Assembly: GCA_037044905.1 (NCBI GenBank)
Contig: JBAOKB010000164.1
Location: forward strand, 124,001 to 188,000
Source: Hortaea werneckii
Taxonomy: Eukaryota > Ascomycota > Dothideomycetes > Mycosphaerellales > Teratosphaeriaceae
Length of the DNA: 64,000 bases
Direction: 5' to 3'
Positions within the stretch are counted from its first letter, which is position 1. The number at the start of each line of letters is the position of its first letter. The notes beneath the pieces are model-generated. The model ran no database searches, had not been told where the DNA came from, and was given only the letters and a program-made list of their open reading frames with translations. Made by a program: the position numbers and the translations under genes. Of the stretch, positions 31,805-42,751 are shown piece after piece.

Positions 31805-32719
31805 GCTGCGTTCGTACGATCTGCTGTGTTTTCCAACGGGGCGCCATCAGGGAGGACCGTTACTGTTGAGCCCTATACTGTCCGCTTCACACCTTGTCAG
31901 TGGCGCATCCGAAAGATGAGCGAGGCAATTTCCTCGTACCTTTCGCTGACCGATGTGTAAGCTCACAACTTATTACCTGGATTCCTCAGCCAGCATCGCG
32001 ATGCTACCAGTGGAAGAACCGTTGTCCAGGAAATTGCATACGAGCAGCATGCTCTTTGCGGCGATCAGTACGATTGTACAAAAATCTGGTCGCCCGTGCG
32101 GCGCTGTTTGTTCCTTCGCATTCGTGGTGAAAGCCGATGCCGGAATACCAGCTGAGCATCAAACTGATCTTCGAAGCACCTCGAGAGGCCATGCAGCCTT
32201 AATTTAAAGATCTGATGGCTCATTTGCTTTGCAAGAGTGCGATATAGTTACTCTTCGATATCACTTTTCTCTTGCGGGGCTTGACTTTCCATGCGGTCAT
32301 TCTAATATTACAGAGGAGAATTGCTTTCTAGAAGCAAAGAGCTTTGAATCCAATCTCCAGAATGATATGTGCAGCACCGGAAAGCGTTCACGCTGTCAGC
32401 AAGCAATTTATTCGCAACGTTGGGTAAGACTTTCAAGAAATCGGTAGCAGAGCAACGATTCAGTTCTACCTTTTGCTGGCAATTATCATTTTCGCTCTCA
32501 ATCATGAATCGTAGTAGTGGACAGCGCAAACAACCTTGGAGGACGCAGGGCAAAGACTCCCAAGGTTGTACAGGAGCCTGCACGCACCCGAAAAGTGGGT
32601 CGCTACTACTGTCTCAAATCCCTTCAAGCCCCTTTGCCTTACTGAGATCCTTTGCGGTCATAGCTAACCATGCGGTATCATGGTTTAAGCATGCCTGTTC
32701 TCCAAGCCTACCTTGGAAC
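31805..32719. other. Intergenic, nothing convincing
   Basis: About 915 bp between the Hikeshi and F-box gene stops (convergent). A 166-codon plus ORF at 32369-32869 overlaps the F-box 3' end and lacks motifs, so I regard it as chance. Confidence 0.45.
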
Positions 32720-34473
32720 TCAGTAATACGCAAACGGAATGCCACTGCTGCGGTCGTCCTCGCAGCTATCGGATATCTTCCAGAAAGCCGTTGGCCCAGC
32801 GGGCCCATGGACGTCATAATCCCTATCCCAAGTCAGCAAACTCCCCTCTCTGGAAAGCCAACAGCCTAGGGCCAGACGATGCGAAGCTGCGAAAGCGCAG
32901 TGCTTGGGCACAACCTACCGATCAAACCAGTTCCCCAGAACACCGCGCGCGCTGCGCAGACCTCCCACCTGTATACCCTCGCTCCGCCACCTTTCCTCGC
33001 CGTGGAAGATGGAGAAGGTCGTCCATCTGATATCGCCAGCGGGAGTCTGCTGGACCGTGCCTAGGATACGGTTAACACAAGAACTTGAGGTTCTAACGGC
33101 TCAACCGATCGCTTACCTCGAATAGCGCTATTAGCATTGGGGTCCCAACTCGCATGCAGACTCCTGCTTCTCCCCCGGAAATGCACGACAGGAAGCGGTT
33201 TTCCAGGGACAGCTCGGTGCCTGCCCATCTGCGCCGGCGGGACTCACCCACTCCGCATCATCGTCCTCGCTCACGCTGCCCGCGGGTTCGATCTTCGTGA
33301 CTTGCAGCTTGATCTTAATTAGTCGAATCGCTACATGGAGAGGCAGACACTTGTCATCAGCTTCATGTTTGATTTTACGTACGCTTTCTGCGAGGTCGAT
33401 AATACCTTCTTCCGTGTCTATAGGCTCCCGCAGTTCCTCGGCGGGGATGCGGGTGGAGAAGTTGAAGGCGTAGAGGTCGTTGTAGTCTAGGAAGCAGACC
33501 ACGCGCATCCATGTCCCTGTCACGCCGTAAGGGTCTTGGGCGCTGAGCGAGAGTGCGAGTTCGCGGATCTTGGATATCTCTTCGTTCTCGGGCTCGGCGC
33601 TGTCTTCTTTCGGTATTGCAGGCTTTGGGGGTTCCAAGCAGCGATATGAGTGAGGTGTTGCGCCTATGAAGGGTCGGTCCCAGACTTTGGGCCAGCGGCC
33701 ATCCGAGCGGTCAGAGAACTTGTTCAGGTTGAAGCCGAGCACAATCATGACGGCTTCCACTTTCTCCCAGTCTACGCGCTGGCTGCCGTCATCTACGAAT
33801 GGACCCCATAGCGTGCCTTCAGTATACTGTCGCAGATCGTAGACTTTGGCCCGCGCATAGGTATGCGTGGCAAGCCGCCGGGTTTGCATCCTGGTTTTGG
33901 CAGAGGGTGACAGCGATAGATTGGGGCGTTGCAAGCTGAAGGATGAGCGTGGAGGTATTGGATCTACGGGCACTCCAAAAAGACAATGGAGCTTAGCAGA
34001 CAATTGTTGAAGGTCGGCGGTTGGAGCTGCATGTTGATTGATGGTCCCGGCCCGTTCGAAGAGCGAGCTGGCGCACAAAAGGCGTCGACATTGTTTTTGT
34101 TCTTGAAGAGATCGCTCAGCATGCGGAGATTCATGGAAGCGTCGTGGTCTGTTGTAGCGTTCTCAATCAATCTCTCAATTCGCTTTGCAACGAAATCTAG
34201 ATGATTTGCTTTCATGTCTCTGCCAGCTCGGGACTCTAATATCTTTTCCAGCTTGCCCAAGTCATGAACCTCGCTTTCCCAGTCCAGCTCATCATAATCG
34301 ACCTTCGGCTCATCGTATCTTCTGGTATACAGGTCTTTGTGCAACAGGCGATTGCCTTTGATGTAGCTGTTCAGGTCTCTACAGGTGCGTGATAAGGCGG
34401 ACAAGTCGACAGGCTCGATCTCGCAGAAGATGCAGTGGAGAAGCTCATGGCTGAGCTCGAGGAGGGAGGCCAT
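32720..34473 (-). CDS. F-box domain protein (two indels, three exons)
   Basis: Probable substrate receptor of an SCF ubiquitin ligase. The F-box is at the N-terminus: LLELSHELLHCIFCEIEPVDLSALSRTCRDLN. Then KGNRLLHKDLYTRRYD, a helical middle, ARAKVYDLRQYTEGTLWGPFVDDGS..VDWEKVEAVMIVLGFNL, and a conserved C-terminal part that is only found after splicing: LPVVHFRG, SLHASWDPNANS, WTTFSIFHGEERWRSEG, SARGVLGNWFD, DYDVHGPAGPTAFWK. Exons are 34473-33117, 33060-32919 and 32822-32720 (introns 56 and 96 bp). The frame is broken at AAAA 34077-34080 (one missing) and GGG 33206-33208 (one extra); mended length is 533. The ATG at 34473 is preferred to one further upstream. Confidence 0.8.
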
Positions 34474-34871
34474 TACGGTGCGGATAACAATTGGGTATAA
34501 AATCACGGAATGAGAGTAGACGGGAAGGATGAACAGGAACAACGATACATGGAGTAGCCACCATGCGCCCTAGTGGGATGGAGTACATGCTCTGTAGCGG
34601 TGGTAGAGTGGGAATACAGCTGCTATCGCCGAGGGATATCGCCGTCTTAGCCCGTCATCTCCATCATGGACGGGAGTCTCGTCGGCTGCGGGGATGGCTG
34701 GAGATTTAGCGTGAGCATGAGGCCCATGCGCCCGAGCCATCTTGAAACTGAATTTCACCATGTCCGTCCATGCGAGAAGCTTTACGATAATAACACTTAT
34801 TAGACTTGACATTGGAGTTCACAATATCAAACAGATAATTCATGTGCTACAACGGCTACCGTACATCGTGT

Positions 34872-35337
34872 TCATAACCCCTTCATCGCCCTCTTTTCCA
34901 GCTTCTGTTGGTACTTGGCAGCCCTCTCTTCCAACTTGCGTTCAAATTCCTCCTGCCTGCGCTGGTGTTTGGCTTCGTATTTGGCCCGTTTCTCGTCCAA
35001 CTTGAGCTGCCATTTCGACTGGTGTCGTCTTCGGAAGGCGTGTACTCAGAACTGGTACTGCTCGATCCGCTCTGTCCACTGGACGTTGCCTGGTCATTGA
35101 TCGCAGCATGCTCTCCAACGACGTCCGAGTAAGCTGGAGGCTCCAAGCCATCTTTCTCGGTCATCTCAGCATTGGCTTTTGTCGATGGCCAGTTGGGTGG
35201 GTAGCGGTGATTGTATTGTTCTGGTTGAAGGGTTGGTCCATGAGCAGTCGAACGCGCTTGCTCAGCCATTTGTCGCTGCTGATAGACCTTGTAGGCCTTC
35301 TTGCCGGCCTTGGAGCAGCAAGCACATCTTGTCTCTG
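34872..35337 (-). CDS. Small protein with PY motif and C-terminal coiled coil
   Basis: About 155 residues if two single-base losses are allowed: one near the start (35325-35337) and one in TTT at 35013-35015. The N-terminus has Cys and Lys (CCSKAGKKAYKVYQQRQ). The middle contains EPPAYSDVV, a PPxY-type motif that binds WW domains of NEDD4/Rsp5-family ubiquitin ligases, with acidic Ser-rich sequence. The C-terminal 45 residues form a clear charged coiled coil (KLDEKRAKYEAKHQRRQEEF, then KLEERAAKYQQKLEKRAMK). Without the second mend the C-terminus reads as Asn/Arg nonsense. It could be a Rsp5/arrestin-pathway adaptor. No family is recognised. Confidence 0.55.
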
Positions 35338-35861
35338 ATAGTGTTGGATTGTCGTCGACGATATATATAGTAAATGGCAAGTGGGATATTTGTGATTGGT
35401 ATAGATCCCAACAGAGTCGCGTGAAGGTTGAAAGTTATACTCGAGCGAGATTTTGCTCGGCTTTGAATACTGACTGTTTTACTATTGCAAATCGAACAGC
35501 ATCGCATGTCTCTTATATATATGGTTCCGTGAGCATGCGGCACAACCCTACGCAGGTAGACGTCAAGTTGCTCCGGTCGAATTTACGATACCGGCCGTAA
35601 GCTCATACCTCGCTCCAACCAACCACAGCTCCCGGACGAACAATCCTGCCTACAGGCGAAGGATCTCGCACTGCCTTCTCTTTTGGGACTCGCTAGCTAC
35701 ACCATGGCCTGGTTTTGCTGCACAACTCAAAGGTGGCGGATGTCGCTTTTGTTGACAACTCGGTCGCTAGTATGTCCATCGGCGTATGACGTCCTAGGCA
35801 AGCGACGTGTGATTGCCAACTATTTACAGATGGCGCAATTGGCCCTGGTTCAGTACAACAC

Positions 35862-38036
35862 TCAAGAGACCTTGCCGTCATTTATCTCCGCTGGAACCTC
35901 CACATGTTCCGTGCCTTCCTGAGATCCAAATCCCTTCTCGGCGTCCATGTCTCCTTTGCGACCGCCAATCGAGTGGCTGATAGACATCTGTCGGACTTCA
36001 CCACTGAGCGACTCAAGAACAGGCCGTGACTTTCTGGTGAACTGCTTGATGCCCTTGTGGCCTTCTTTGGTGAAAAGATGGTCAACCTCTTCCAAAGTGA
36101 GGTTACTTGTTTCGGGATAGCAGAAGTAGACCAGCGGGATGAAGGCCAAGTTGGTGCACATGAAGATCAGGTAGGCCTTCCATTTTAGATTGTTGATAAT
36201 CGTGGGTGTAATCATTACGACCACGAAATTCTGGAAGAAAAGTCAGCGTCGAAGTAATGTGGAGGCCATTGGATGCACATACCCAGAGCCAATTGCTGGA
36301 GATGCCTATGGCCGTACCCTTAGCTCTAGCCCTTAGTGGGAGGATCTAGGAATTACACCAGTCAGTATGAAATGCACAAGATGCCTAAGAAGACCATTGG
36401 CATAACTTACCTCCGGCACATAAACCCAGGGGATGCAGTTGGCGCTGGCGCCAAAGATGAACATATACGTGAAGAAAAAGGCGATGCTTGCAGAAGCTGT
36501 CTTTTTTTCCACCGAGTCCGAATATCCGCCCTGTTTGAAGCTGAGAAGCACTGATACCATCATCATGGAAAGGGCCAACCCGAAAGAGCCCCACATCATC
36601 GGTCGGCGGCGTCCCATCTGGTCAAGCGTGAAGGTCGGGATAATGCTACCAAAGAAGAACATGGTTTGCACGCAGCCGCCGATGACCAGAGCAACGTTTG
36701 ATTTAAGGCCGACATTGTCCTAAAAGCGTATATCAGAGCCATTCAGATCGCATTCCAACGTAATCCTTGGGATGACCTACCTCTAGCGCAGTCGGAACAA
36801 AATAGACAATCAGGTTGATGCCACCCATCTGATTCCTGTCGAAGTCAGCTATCTGTTGTGATGTGGCGCGCAGTCACAGCCACCTACATGAATTGCATCC
36901 CATATGCTAACAAGACACGGCGCCCAGTTTGCACTCGGTCCCTCTTAAAAAGCTGTCGCCACTTGTACTCGCCATGCTCTTGCTCCAACCTAAGCGTTTC
37001 CAGAATTTCGTGGTGCATGCGAGACACTCTTTCGCCTTCGGGCGTGCTATCCCACACGTCGCAGAGCACTTGGAGTGCTTCATCGTGTCGGTTGTGGTAA
37101 TAAAGCCATCTAGGGCTTTCGGGGAGGCCAAATACCAACACGACGACGACCAGGGCGAAGATTATCTGGCATGCGATGGGCAGTCGCCATGCGATCGGGC
37201 CTCCGACAAAGCGCATTCCGTAGTCAAAGAAGTAGGAGATCACAATGCCAACTCCGACAAACATTGGCTCAGAAGAGACAAGCCGCCCGCGCCGTTCGGC
37301 ATCACAGAGTTCGGCCTGGTACATTGGGACTGTACAGATGTCAGATGTTGAGTCGTCATGGAACCACATATCAACATTCACTGTCGCCATGTGCTGCTAC
37401 ACGCCAGACGTCTCTTACCTGTGCTTGTTTCGATGCCAGTGCCTATTCCTGTGATGTAGCGGGCGACCATGATATGGGGAACGGAGTAAGCAGTCGTCTG
37501 AAGCACAGCACCCACAATCTGTTTTCGTATTAGCAAAGGAGACTCTACTCCAACCAGAGAGATTATTATGCAGTCTTACAATCCACCCCATCGCTAACCA
37601 CATGCAGCGCCTCCTTCCAAAATTCTCGCCGAAAAGGAAGGCGAGGATGCACCCAGAGAAGGCGCCCAGGTTGTATATGCTGACGATGATGCCTTCCAGA
37701 CCGGAGCTTGCTGCGGCGTGTGAGACATATTTCAGATATCAGGGGAAATGGGTCAATGATGCTTACGATGATTAAACGTGTCCAACCAGTCTTCATTGCC
37801 AACAATGCCTGAGAACACTCCCTGCAAGTGCGAGTCAGCGACAGAGGACGCCAGGTCCAAGACGAGATGTCGCATTTACCTGGTCGTATCCAAAAAGAAT
37901 GAAAGCCATTTGACCTACGATCGTCAGCCAGTTCTCGTGTCAATGGGGCTCTCACTTCTTGCAGGCGTCACTTACACGCCACCACAATGGCGACCTGCAG
38001 CTTGAGGCCGCGCCCATACATGTTAAACTTGACCAT
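35862..38036 (-). CDS. MFS sugar porter (hexose/polyol transporter), ten exons
   Basis: A 12-helix sugar:H+ symporter-type transporter, 539 residues, with no frame breaks. Exons on the minus strand: 38036-37976, 37914-37880, 37821-37767, 37710-37580, 37518-37419, 37329-36888, 36835-36781, 36719-36411, 36345-36283, 36230-35862. Signatures: FGYDQGVFSGIV in TM1, FGENFGRRRCMWLAM, YITGIGTGIETSTVPMYQAE, GLPESPRWLYYHNR, QFMNQMGGINLIVYF, DQMGRRRPMMWG, FGASANCIPWVYVPEILPLRARAKGTA split by introns, and CYPETSNLTLEEVDHLF. These place it in the fungal sugar porter family (hexose/STL1-like); the substrate is not certain. Nine introns is high for this window. A dense CreA-type cluster lies about 280-320 bp upstream. 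Confidence 0.93.
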
Positions 38037-38317
38037 CTTGGCAGTGATTGGGTTGTATCCTAAGCATCAAAAGGCAAAGAACGCCATGGTCTCGGCAGCT
38101 GGGCCTGCACTCTTATAAGATCAACCAAGCCGTTCAAGGTTGCCAAGGGTGTTGTTTGGGGGGTCGTCGGTGGGAAAGGCTCGTAAATTATGCACATGGC
38201 TATGAAGCTTCAACGCATGTCATTCGGCTCAATTACACGCGACGGCGGTAAATTCCATGCTCGCGCTGCCAATCTGGGAAGCTCTTCGGGAATAAGTTGC
38301 GCAGGTTTGGGTTTACT

Positions 38318-38359
38318 GTGGGGGTATAGGTGTGGAGTGTGGGGTGCGGAGGTCTGGAG
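38318..38359. promoter_or_regulatory. Cluster of five CreA-type SYGGRG sites
   Basis: Five matches to SYGGRG lie on the plus strand within 42 bp: GTGGGG 38318-38323, GTGGAG 38332-38337, GTGGGG 38339-38344, GCGGAG 38346-38351 and CTGGAG 38354-38359. They are 282-323 bp upstream of the sugar porter ATG. Clustered sites are what CreA/Mig1 repression requires. The G-rich composition makes chance matches somewhat likelier than in random sequence. Confidence 0.55.
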
Positions 38360-39524
38360 CAGGGGAAACAACTTTGACTCTTGTGCCAAATTGGCAGTTG
38401 TAGGCACTCAGGCTTATGCGGTTGCTGCCGGGGGCTGAAGCTTACGGAAGTACCGGCATGCCATTCGTTAACGATCAAACTCGAAGCATGACCATGACCG
38501 CCGCTTCACGTGTTTCTGAAGGAAGCCATCGAATGCTTCTGTTTCGTGCCTTTACCGTACCTCGCATGTTCTTCAAGGGACCGACAGCGCTTTGACTGGG
38601 CGTCGAAGAAGTATTCTCTTGCTGCAACATAAATGTCTTTAGCGTGCAATGCATCAGAGGAAGAGCATTGTACAGCCGGCGTTGCCTTGCTACAGTGCTC
38701 TTCCAAACAGACACTGATGGATGTGAAAGACGGCAATTCGGAAGTGTTGAGAGCTCTCATTCAGGGGGCCAAGATGCATTCTGATATGTAATGTGGAAAT
38801 AGTATCCAATCAGACACACTCGTTCAATGCCTTTCCTGGCTGCGCGACCCCAGATCGGAATATTCGACAGAGTATTGGAGAGAGCTGTAGTAACTCAACC
38901 ATCTCGAAACCCTCCCGTGTGTCGGATTGAAGCTTCAATCCCAGAAGATGATGCTTGCAGACGCCTTTAAAATGGCATGGACTTCGGACAACTTAGTGCA
39001 ACAACGTGTTGGTCAGGCACTTCCAACATTCCTTCGACTAGGTGTGCCGTCAAGTCGCTCGGAAGGCTAGGGTCAATGGAAGCATGCGTCTGCGTTTATG
39101 AATCTTGCAAATTTGACGAACCTTGGCATAAATGCCTTTTGAACAGTATAGACGTTCGAGATGAAGTTGAATGGAGCCTTGCAAATATCCATTACAGATT
39201 ACTCGCGTGCTCAACGTTAGGAGCAGTCAGGAGCTCTTGCCTAAGCTTCGTGATGAAGTTGCTCCACGCCACCTCTGGTCGTTCCTGGAAACGAAACGTC
39301 GTCCGAGACGGGTATCATTTGGGCAAGACTGCCTTTACTTGCACCCTAACGATGCATTTATGCCACTACAGCCAGTTCCTTGATGTGATTCCCTTGTAAC
39401 GTGCATGTGCATCAGAATCTTTCAACCCATTAATAGTTCACTGGCTAGCAGTATACGGCGTCTAGAGGTGAGTTCGACGCCATCGTTGTGAGGAATGCTC
39501 TTCCTGTTAGACTGATGGCCCAGC
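38360..39524. other. Intergenic, nothing convincing
   Basis: About 1.2 kb between the sugar porter promoter and the WD40 gene 3' end. Short ORFs only, no motif recognised. Confidence 0.4.
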
Positions 39525-40862
39525 TTACATGACCCATACATCCAACTTATTGTCCGGGCCTGCATGGCCGACCGCGCTCGAGCTCGAGCCCGAAGAACTC
39601 TCACTCGCACTGTCGCTTTCGTCACCCTCGCTGGAGCTGTCTTCGAACCACGAATGCGAAGACGGTGAACGATGGCCGGAAGTGGCGAAAACCCAGCCAC
39701 GTGGGTGCCATGTAGCGCTTGATATCGGATCTGTATACCTGTCAGCTCGGTGTGACTTCGAGAGGGCAAAGGATCGACTAACCTTTGCGGAGCTTCATCT
39801 CTCTCTGGGGTTTCTGGTCACCTGCGGCCAGACCTGGGTTCTCCCACATTTTGACAGCTCCATCTGTGCCTCCTGCCCAGACTTGAGATCCATCGGTCGT
39901 AGGTACCACATCGATACCAAGCTTCTGTGTGGTGTTTGCTTCCCGTCCAGTCAAAGTTGATACACGCTGCAGGGTATTGCGCACGTCGAAGACCTGGAGA
40001 CAGTCCGATTGCCTCTCCGCGATGATGAGATACCTATTGCAGGGGCTCCAGCGAAGGCTACTCACCCCGGTCCCACTCACCTGTTCTCCATCCAGTTGCC
40101 GAGCTACGGAAAATGCGGTGAGACACTCACCGTGGCCTTCGTGATCATAGAGGGCTATTTCACGCTCTGTACTTCCGGCTGCTAGAATGCCATCGCCGCT
40201 GATGGCTAAGGCGCTAATCCTTCCTTTGCAACTCATGGAAGCAGATCCGTACAACCTACGCGCCTTGCGACTGTCAGCAGTCTTATGTTTCGCGACAGGC
40301 CCTTCACCATTTCGCCAAGTGTCAAAGATAGCGATTTCATTGACGCTACCAGCGACAAAATGGTTCCCATCTCTCGTGAAGGCCAAGGAATTGGACGGCA
40401 TGTACAACTCGGTCGTAGGGTTGACAGACGGATAAGAAGCATACAAGGCGCTGTATTTAAGCGCGTTGGTCATTGTGATCGGTTGGTCACCTACTGCTGA
40501 GAGCACGAATGTCGTCGATGGATTGCTCAAATCAAAGCCCGGATGCGTGGCGAAGGCATGGATGTTCCAGCTGCAGGCCCTGTTGAGAACGCCTTCAACG
40601 TGTGCGGCTGCCTTTCTTCATCAAGAAGATCTGTTGGCAATACGAATGTCCGGAGGCAATGGTCCTCGGATTGCGCAACGATACTGGTGCCATCCGCGCT
40701 AAATTGAGCCTCTCTGAAGAAGTTCGACTCGCCGCCGTGGTCACGTCCGTGATTACGGCGTGCTCCCCTCCACGCCTCATCGCATGCTCTGACAGTGTTG
40801 CAAAAGAACTCGCCCGTAGTGGCGACGTGTTTCACTGGGCCGTTACAATCAGTGGCGGCCAT
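39525..40862 (-). CDS. WD40 protein, SWT21 / WRAP53 (TCAB1)-like
   Basis: A beta-propeller protein resembling yeast Swt21 (U1 snRNP-linked splicing factor) and animal WRAP53. Exon 1 40862-39783, intron 39731-39782 (52 bp), exon 2 39730-39525. Repeat-like blocks: FFREAQFSADGTSIVAQSED..LRTFVLP, NSLAFTRDGNHFVAGSVNEIAIFD, ISALAISGDGILAAGSTEREIALYD, VSSLRWSPCNRYLIIAERQSDCLQVFD, GSQVWAGGTDGAVKMWE, and in exon 2 ISSATWHPRGWVFATSGHR, then a Ser/Asp-rich stretch and the terminal strand NKLDVWVM. One base is missing near TTCC 40565-40568; mended length is 428. It is divergent from HSP10 with 260 bp between ATGs. Confidence 0.8.
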
Positions 40863-41001
40863 TTGGTTGCGTTGGTACGGTCAGTTGTTCGCAATGTATT
40901 TACAGTGCTACTGCGGCGAAGACGGAGGTCGCCCGCATCCAGGCCTTCTCGGCTTCTCGGAGATGATGCGCACGGACTACGCGCCTTGAGCTTCCATGTA
41001 C

Positions 41002-41015
41002 TTCGAGAAAAGTTC
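41002..41015 (+). promoter_or_regulatory. Heat-shock-element-like motif upstream of HSP10
   Basis: TTC-GA-GAA-AAG-TTC: a perfect inverted two-unit core (TTCnnGAA) plus a third unit offset by one base from the ideal spacing. It lies about 110 bp before the HSP10 ATG and also upstream of the divergent WD40 gene. Heat induction of HSP10 via HSF1 is established in fungi; use of this site is inferred. Confidence 0.45.
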
Positions 41016-41122
41016 CAGTCTGTAGTTACTCCTTGTATTCATCACACATTCCTCCTGCCGCCAGAGAAGAGCAATCGCTGCATCACCGTCTTCATCAGCT
41101 TCATCTCCATCCAACAGTCAAA

Positions 41123-41599
41123 ATGGTAAGCCTGCGCCGCAATCGCAAGGGGTCCAAAGCTAAAGCTTCAGCAGACGACCGCTCTTAAGTCCATCAAGTC
41201 GCTCGCCCCTCTCCTCGACCGTGTCCTCGTCCAGCGCGTGAAGGCCGAGGCAAAGACTGCCGGTGGTCTCTTCCTCCCGGAGACTGCAGTGAAGGAGCTC
41301 AATGAGGCCAAGGTGTTGGCAGTTGGCCCGGGTCTGGTGACCAAGGAGGGCAGCCGGATACCAATGAGCGTCCACCAGGGCGACAAGGTCCTCATCCCTC
41401 AGGTATGTCGGAGATGCTGCATATTCATTGGAGGCAATGGTCGCTAACGAGCGGCAGTTTGGAGGCAGCCCGATCAAGGTCGGCGAGGAGGAGTACCAGC
41501 TGTTCAGGGACTCTGAGTAAGTTAACCTCACTTCACCCGCGCATCTGAAGCCATCCAACTGACTTTGCCGCTAGCATCCTTGCGAAGATCAACGAATAG
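41123..41599 (+). CDS. hsp10: Mitochondrial 10-kDa chaperonin HSP10 (GroES family)
   Basis: Co-chaperonin capping HSP60 in the mitochondrial matrix. Four exons: 41123-41125, 41172-41402, 41458-41516 and 41575-41599, 105 residues, normal for the family. Motifs: LAPLLDRVLVQRVKAEAKTAGGLFLPE, the mobile loop after TAGGLFLP, VLAVGPG, VHQGDKVLIPQFGG and EEEYQLFRDSDILAKINE in pieces. The first coding exon is the ATG alone, directly followed by GTAAGC; reading on without splicing gives a 21-codon dead end. Introns are 46, 55 and 58 bp. A heat-shock-like element lies upstream. Confidence 0.93.
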
Positions 41600-41945
41600 A
41601 TTTACGACAATAAAACTCCCTGTATTAATAGCACCGCGCGCATGTCCAGCTAAAACACCTTCGCGGGCAGCAGTTGCATATTGAGCGTTTGTATTTTGCA
41701 TTGGTGGCTGTATTTAAGACCTTGTGTGAATACATCTCTGCTCTTCTCCCAGCCACTTCTTTCATCACGTTCCCTTGTTCTCAACTTGCACGTGCTCCTT
41801 AAGCACTTCTAGCAGCCTAATGTTTGCTTCCACCTGCATCAGCTGCAGAATGGAGGAAGAACAAAGCGCTTCCTTGTTACAAAAAGCCGTCGAGCCATCG
41901 CAGCGTCAATTTACGACCTTTCTCCGATTTGCATAGCCCTGCGGA

Positions 41946-42510
41946 ATGGCCCAGACCACAGAGCTAATCCAGAAGGATTGCCCCTTACTCCTCCTACCAC
42001 CGGAGCTGCGCAACCGCATATACGACTTCGCACTACTCAGCGACCCGCACCTCAGCATCGATGGCCGCCACACGTTACTACAATTACCGCCAGCCATCTC
42101 CCCCGGCCTTCTCCACACCTGCAAACGCATCGAGCGCGAAGCGGCACCTATCTTCTACGGAAGAGTCACATTCTGGTACGAGCGCACGCCATCCTTCCTG
42201 AAATGGCTGCATGCGATCGGCGAAAGACGCAGGAAGCTTGATCAAGATCAGATGCTCTCAGAAGTTCCGCGACGCAAATGCTGCACACTGGTACCTACGA
42301 GCGCTGTACTTCACCATGGCCGAGCAGAAGCTGAAGCGGGCTGGCGAAGGCCGGTTGCGAGTGGCGGTTAAGTTGGCCGCACTATGTAGGGATGTCCAGC
42401 GTTTGGCAATGTTCACCGCCTCGCCGGAGAGGGATGCGGCGCTGTTCGCGAAGCTTGATAGGGATATGCTGCGGAGGAAGATTGCGAAGTACAAGGGGCG
42501 AAGGAGTTGA
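41946..42510 (+). CDS. 2EXR/F-box-like domain protein (one indel)
   Basis: Starts MAQTTELIQKDCPLLLLPPELRNRIYDFAL at 41946. LPPELRNRIYxxAL is the signature of the large fungal 2EXR/F-box-like family of unknown function. Then LLHTCKRIEREAAPIFYGRVTFWYER, also typical. The frame changes at AAA 42223-42225 (one extra base) and continues as SLIKIRCSQKFRDANAAHWYLRALYF to KYKGRRS, 187 residues in all. It is single exon and about 350 bp downstream of HSP10 on the same strand. Confidence 0.7.
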
Positions 42511-42751
42511 CGCCGCTGCATCCCTGCCACTCCGGCCTATCGAGCTGCTACTGGAACGAACGTCCGCTGGCTTTCGACTACGGTTTGAAGATGTGAAGCC
42601 TTACGAAATTCACCTGAAGCAGGTGATAAGTGGATATCCTTTCCAAGGTCCCCGTCAGAACACCACAGCAAAATTTGCGAGGACGGTCTTCGGTATACAG
42701 GCGCTAAGTACGTCGAACGAGGGAAAGCAGAAGACATAATAATACATTTCT

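Noticed and set aside
32369..32869. 166-codon plus ORF
   Set aside because: Overlaps the 3' exon of the F-box gene on the other strand and has no recognisable content.
38318..38364. G-quadruplex in the CreA-type cluster
   Set aside because: Only three G-runs of three or more occur close together, short of the four needed for a canonical quadruplex.
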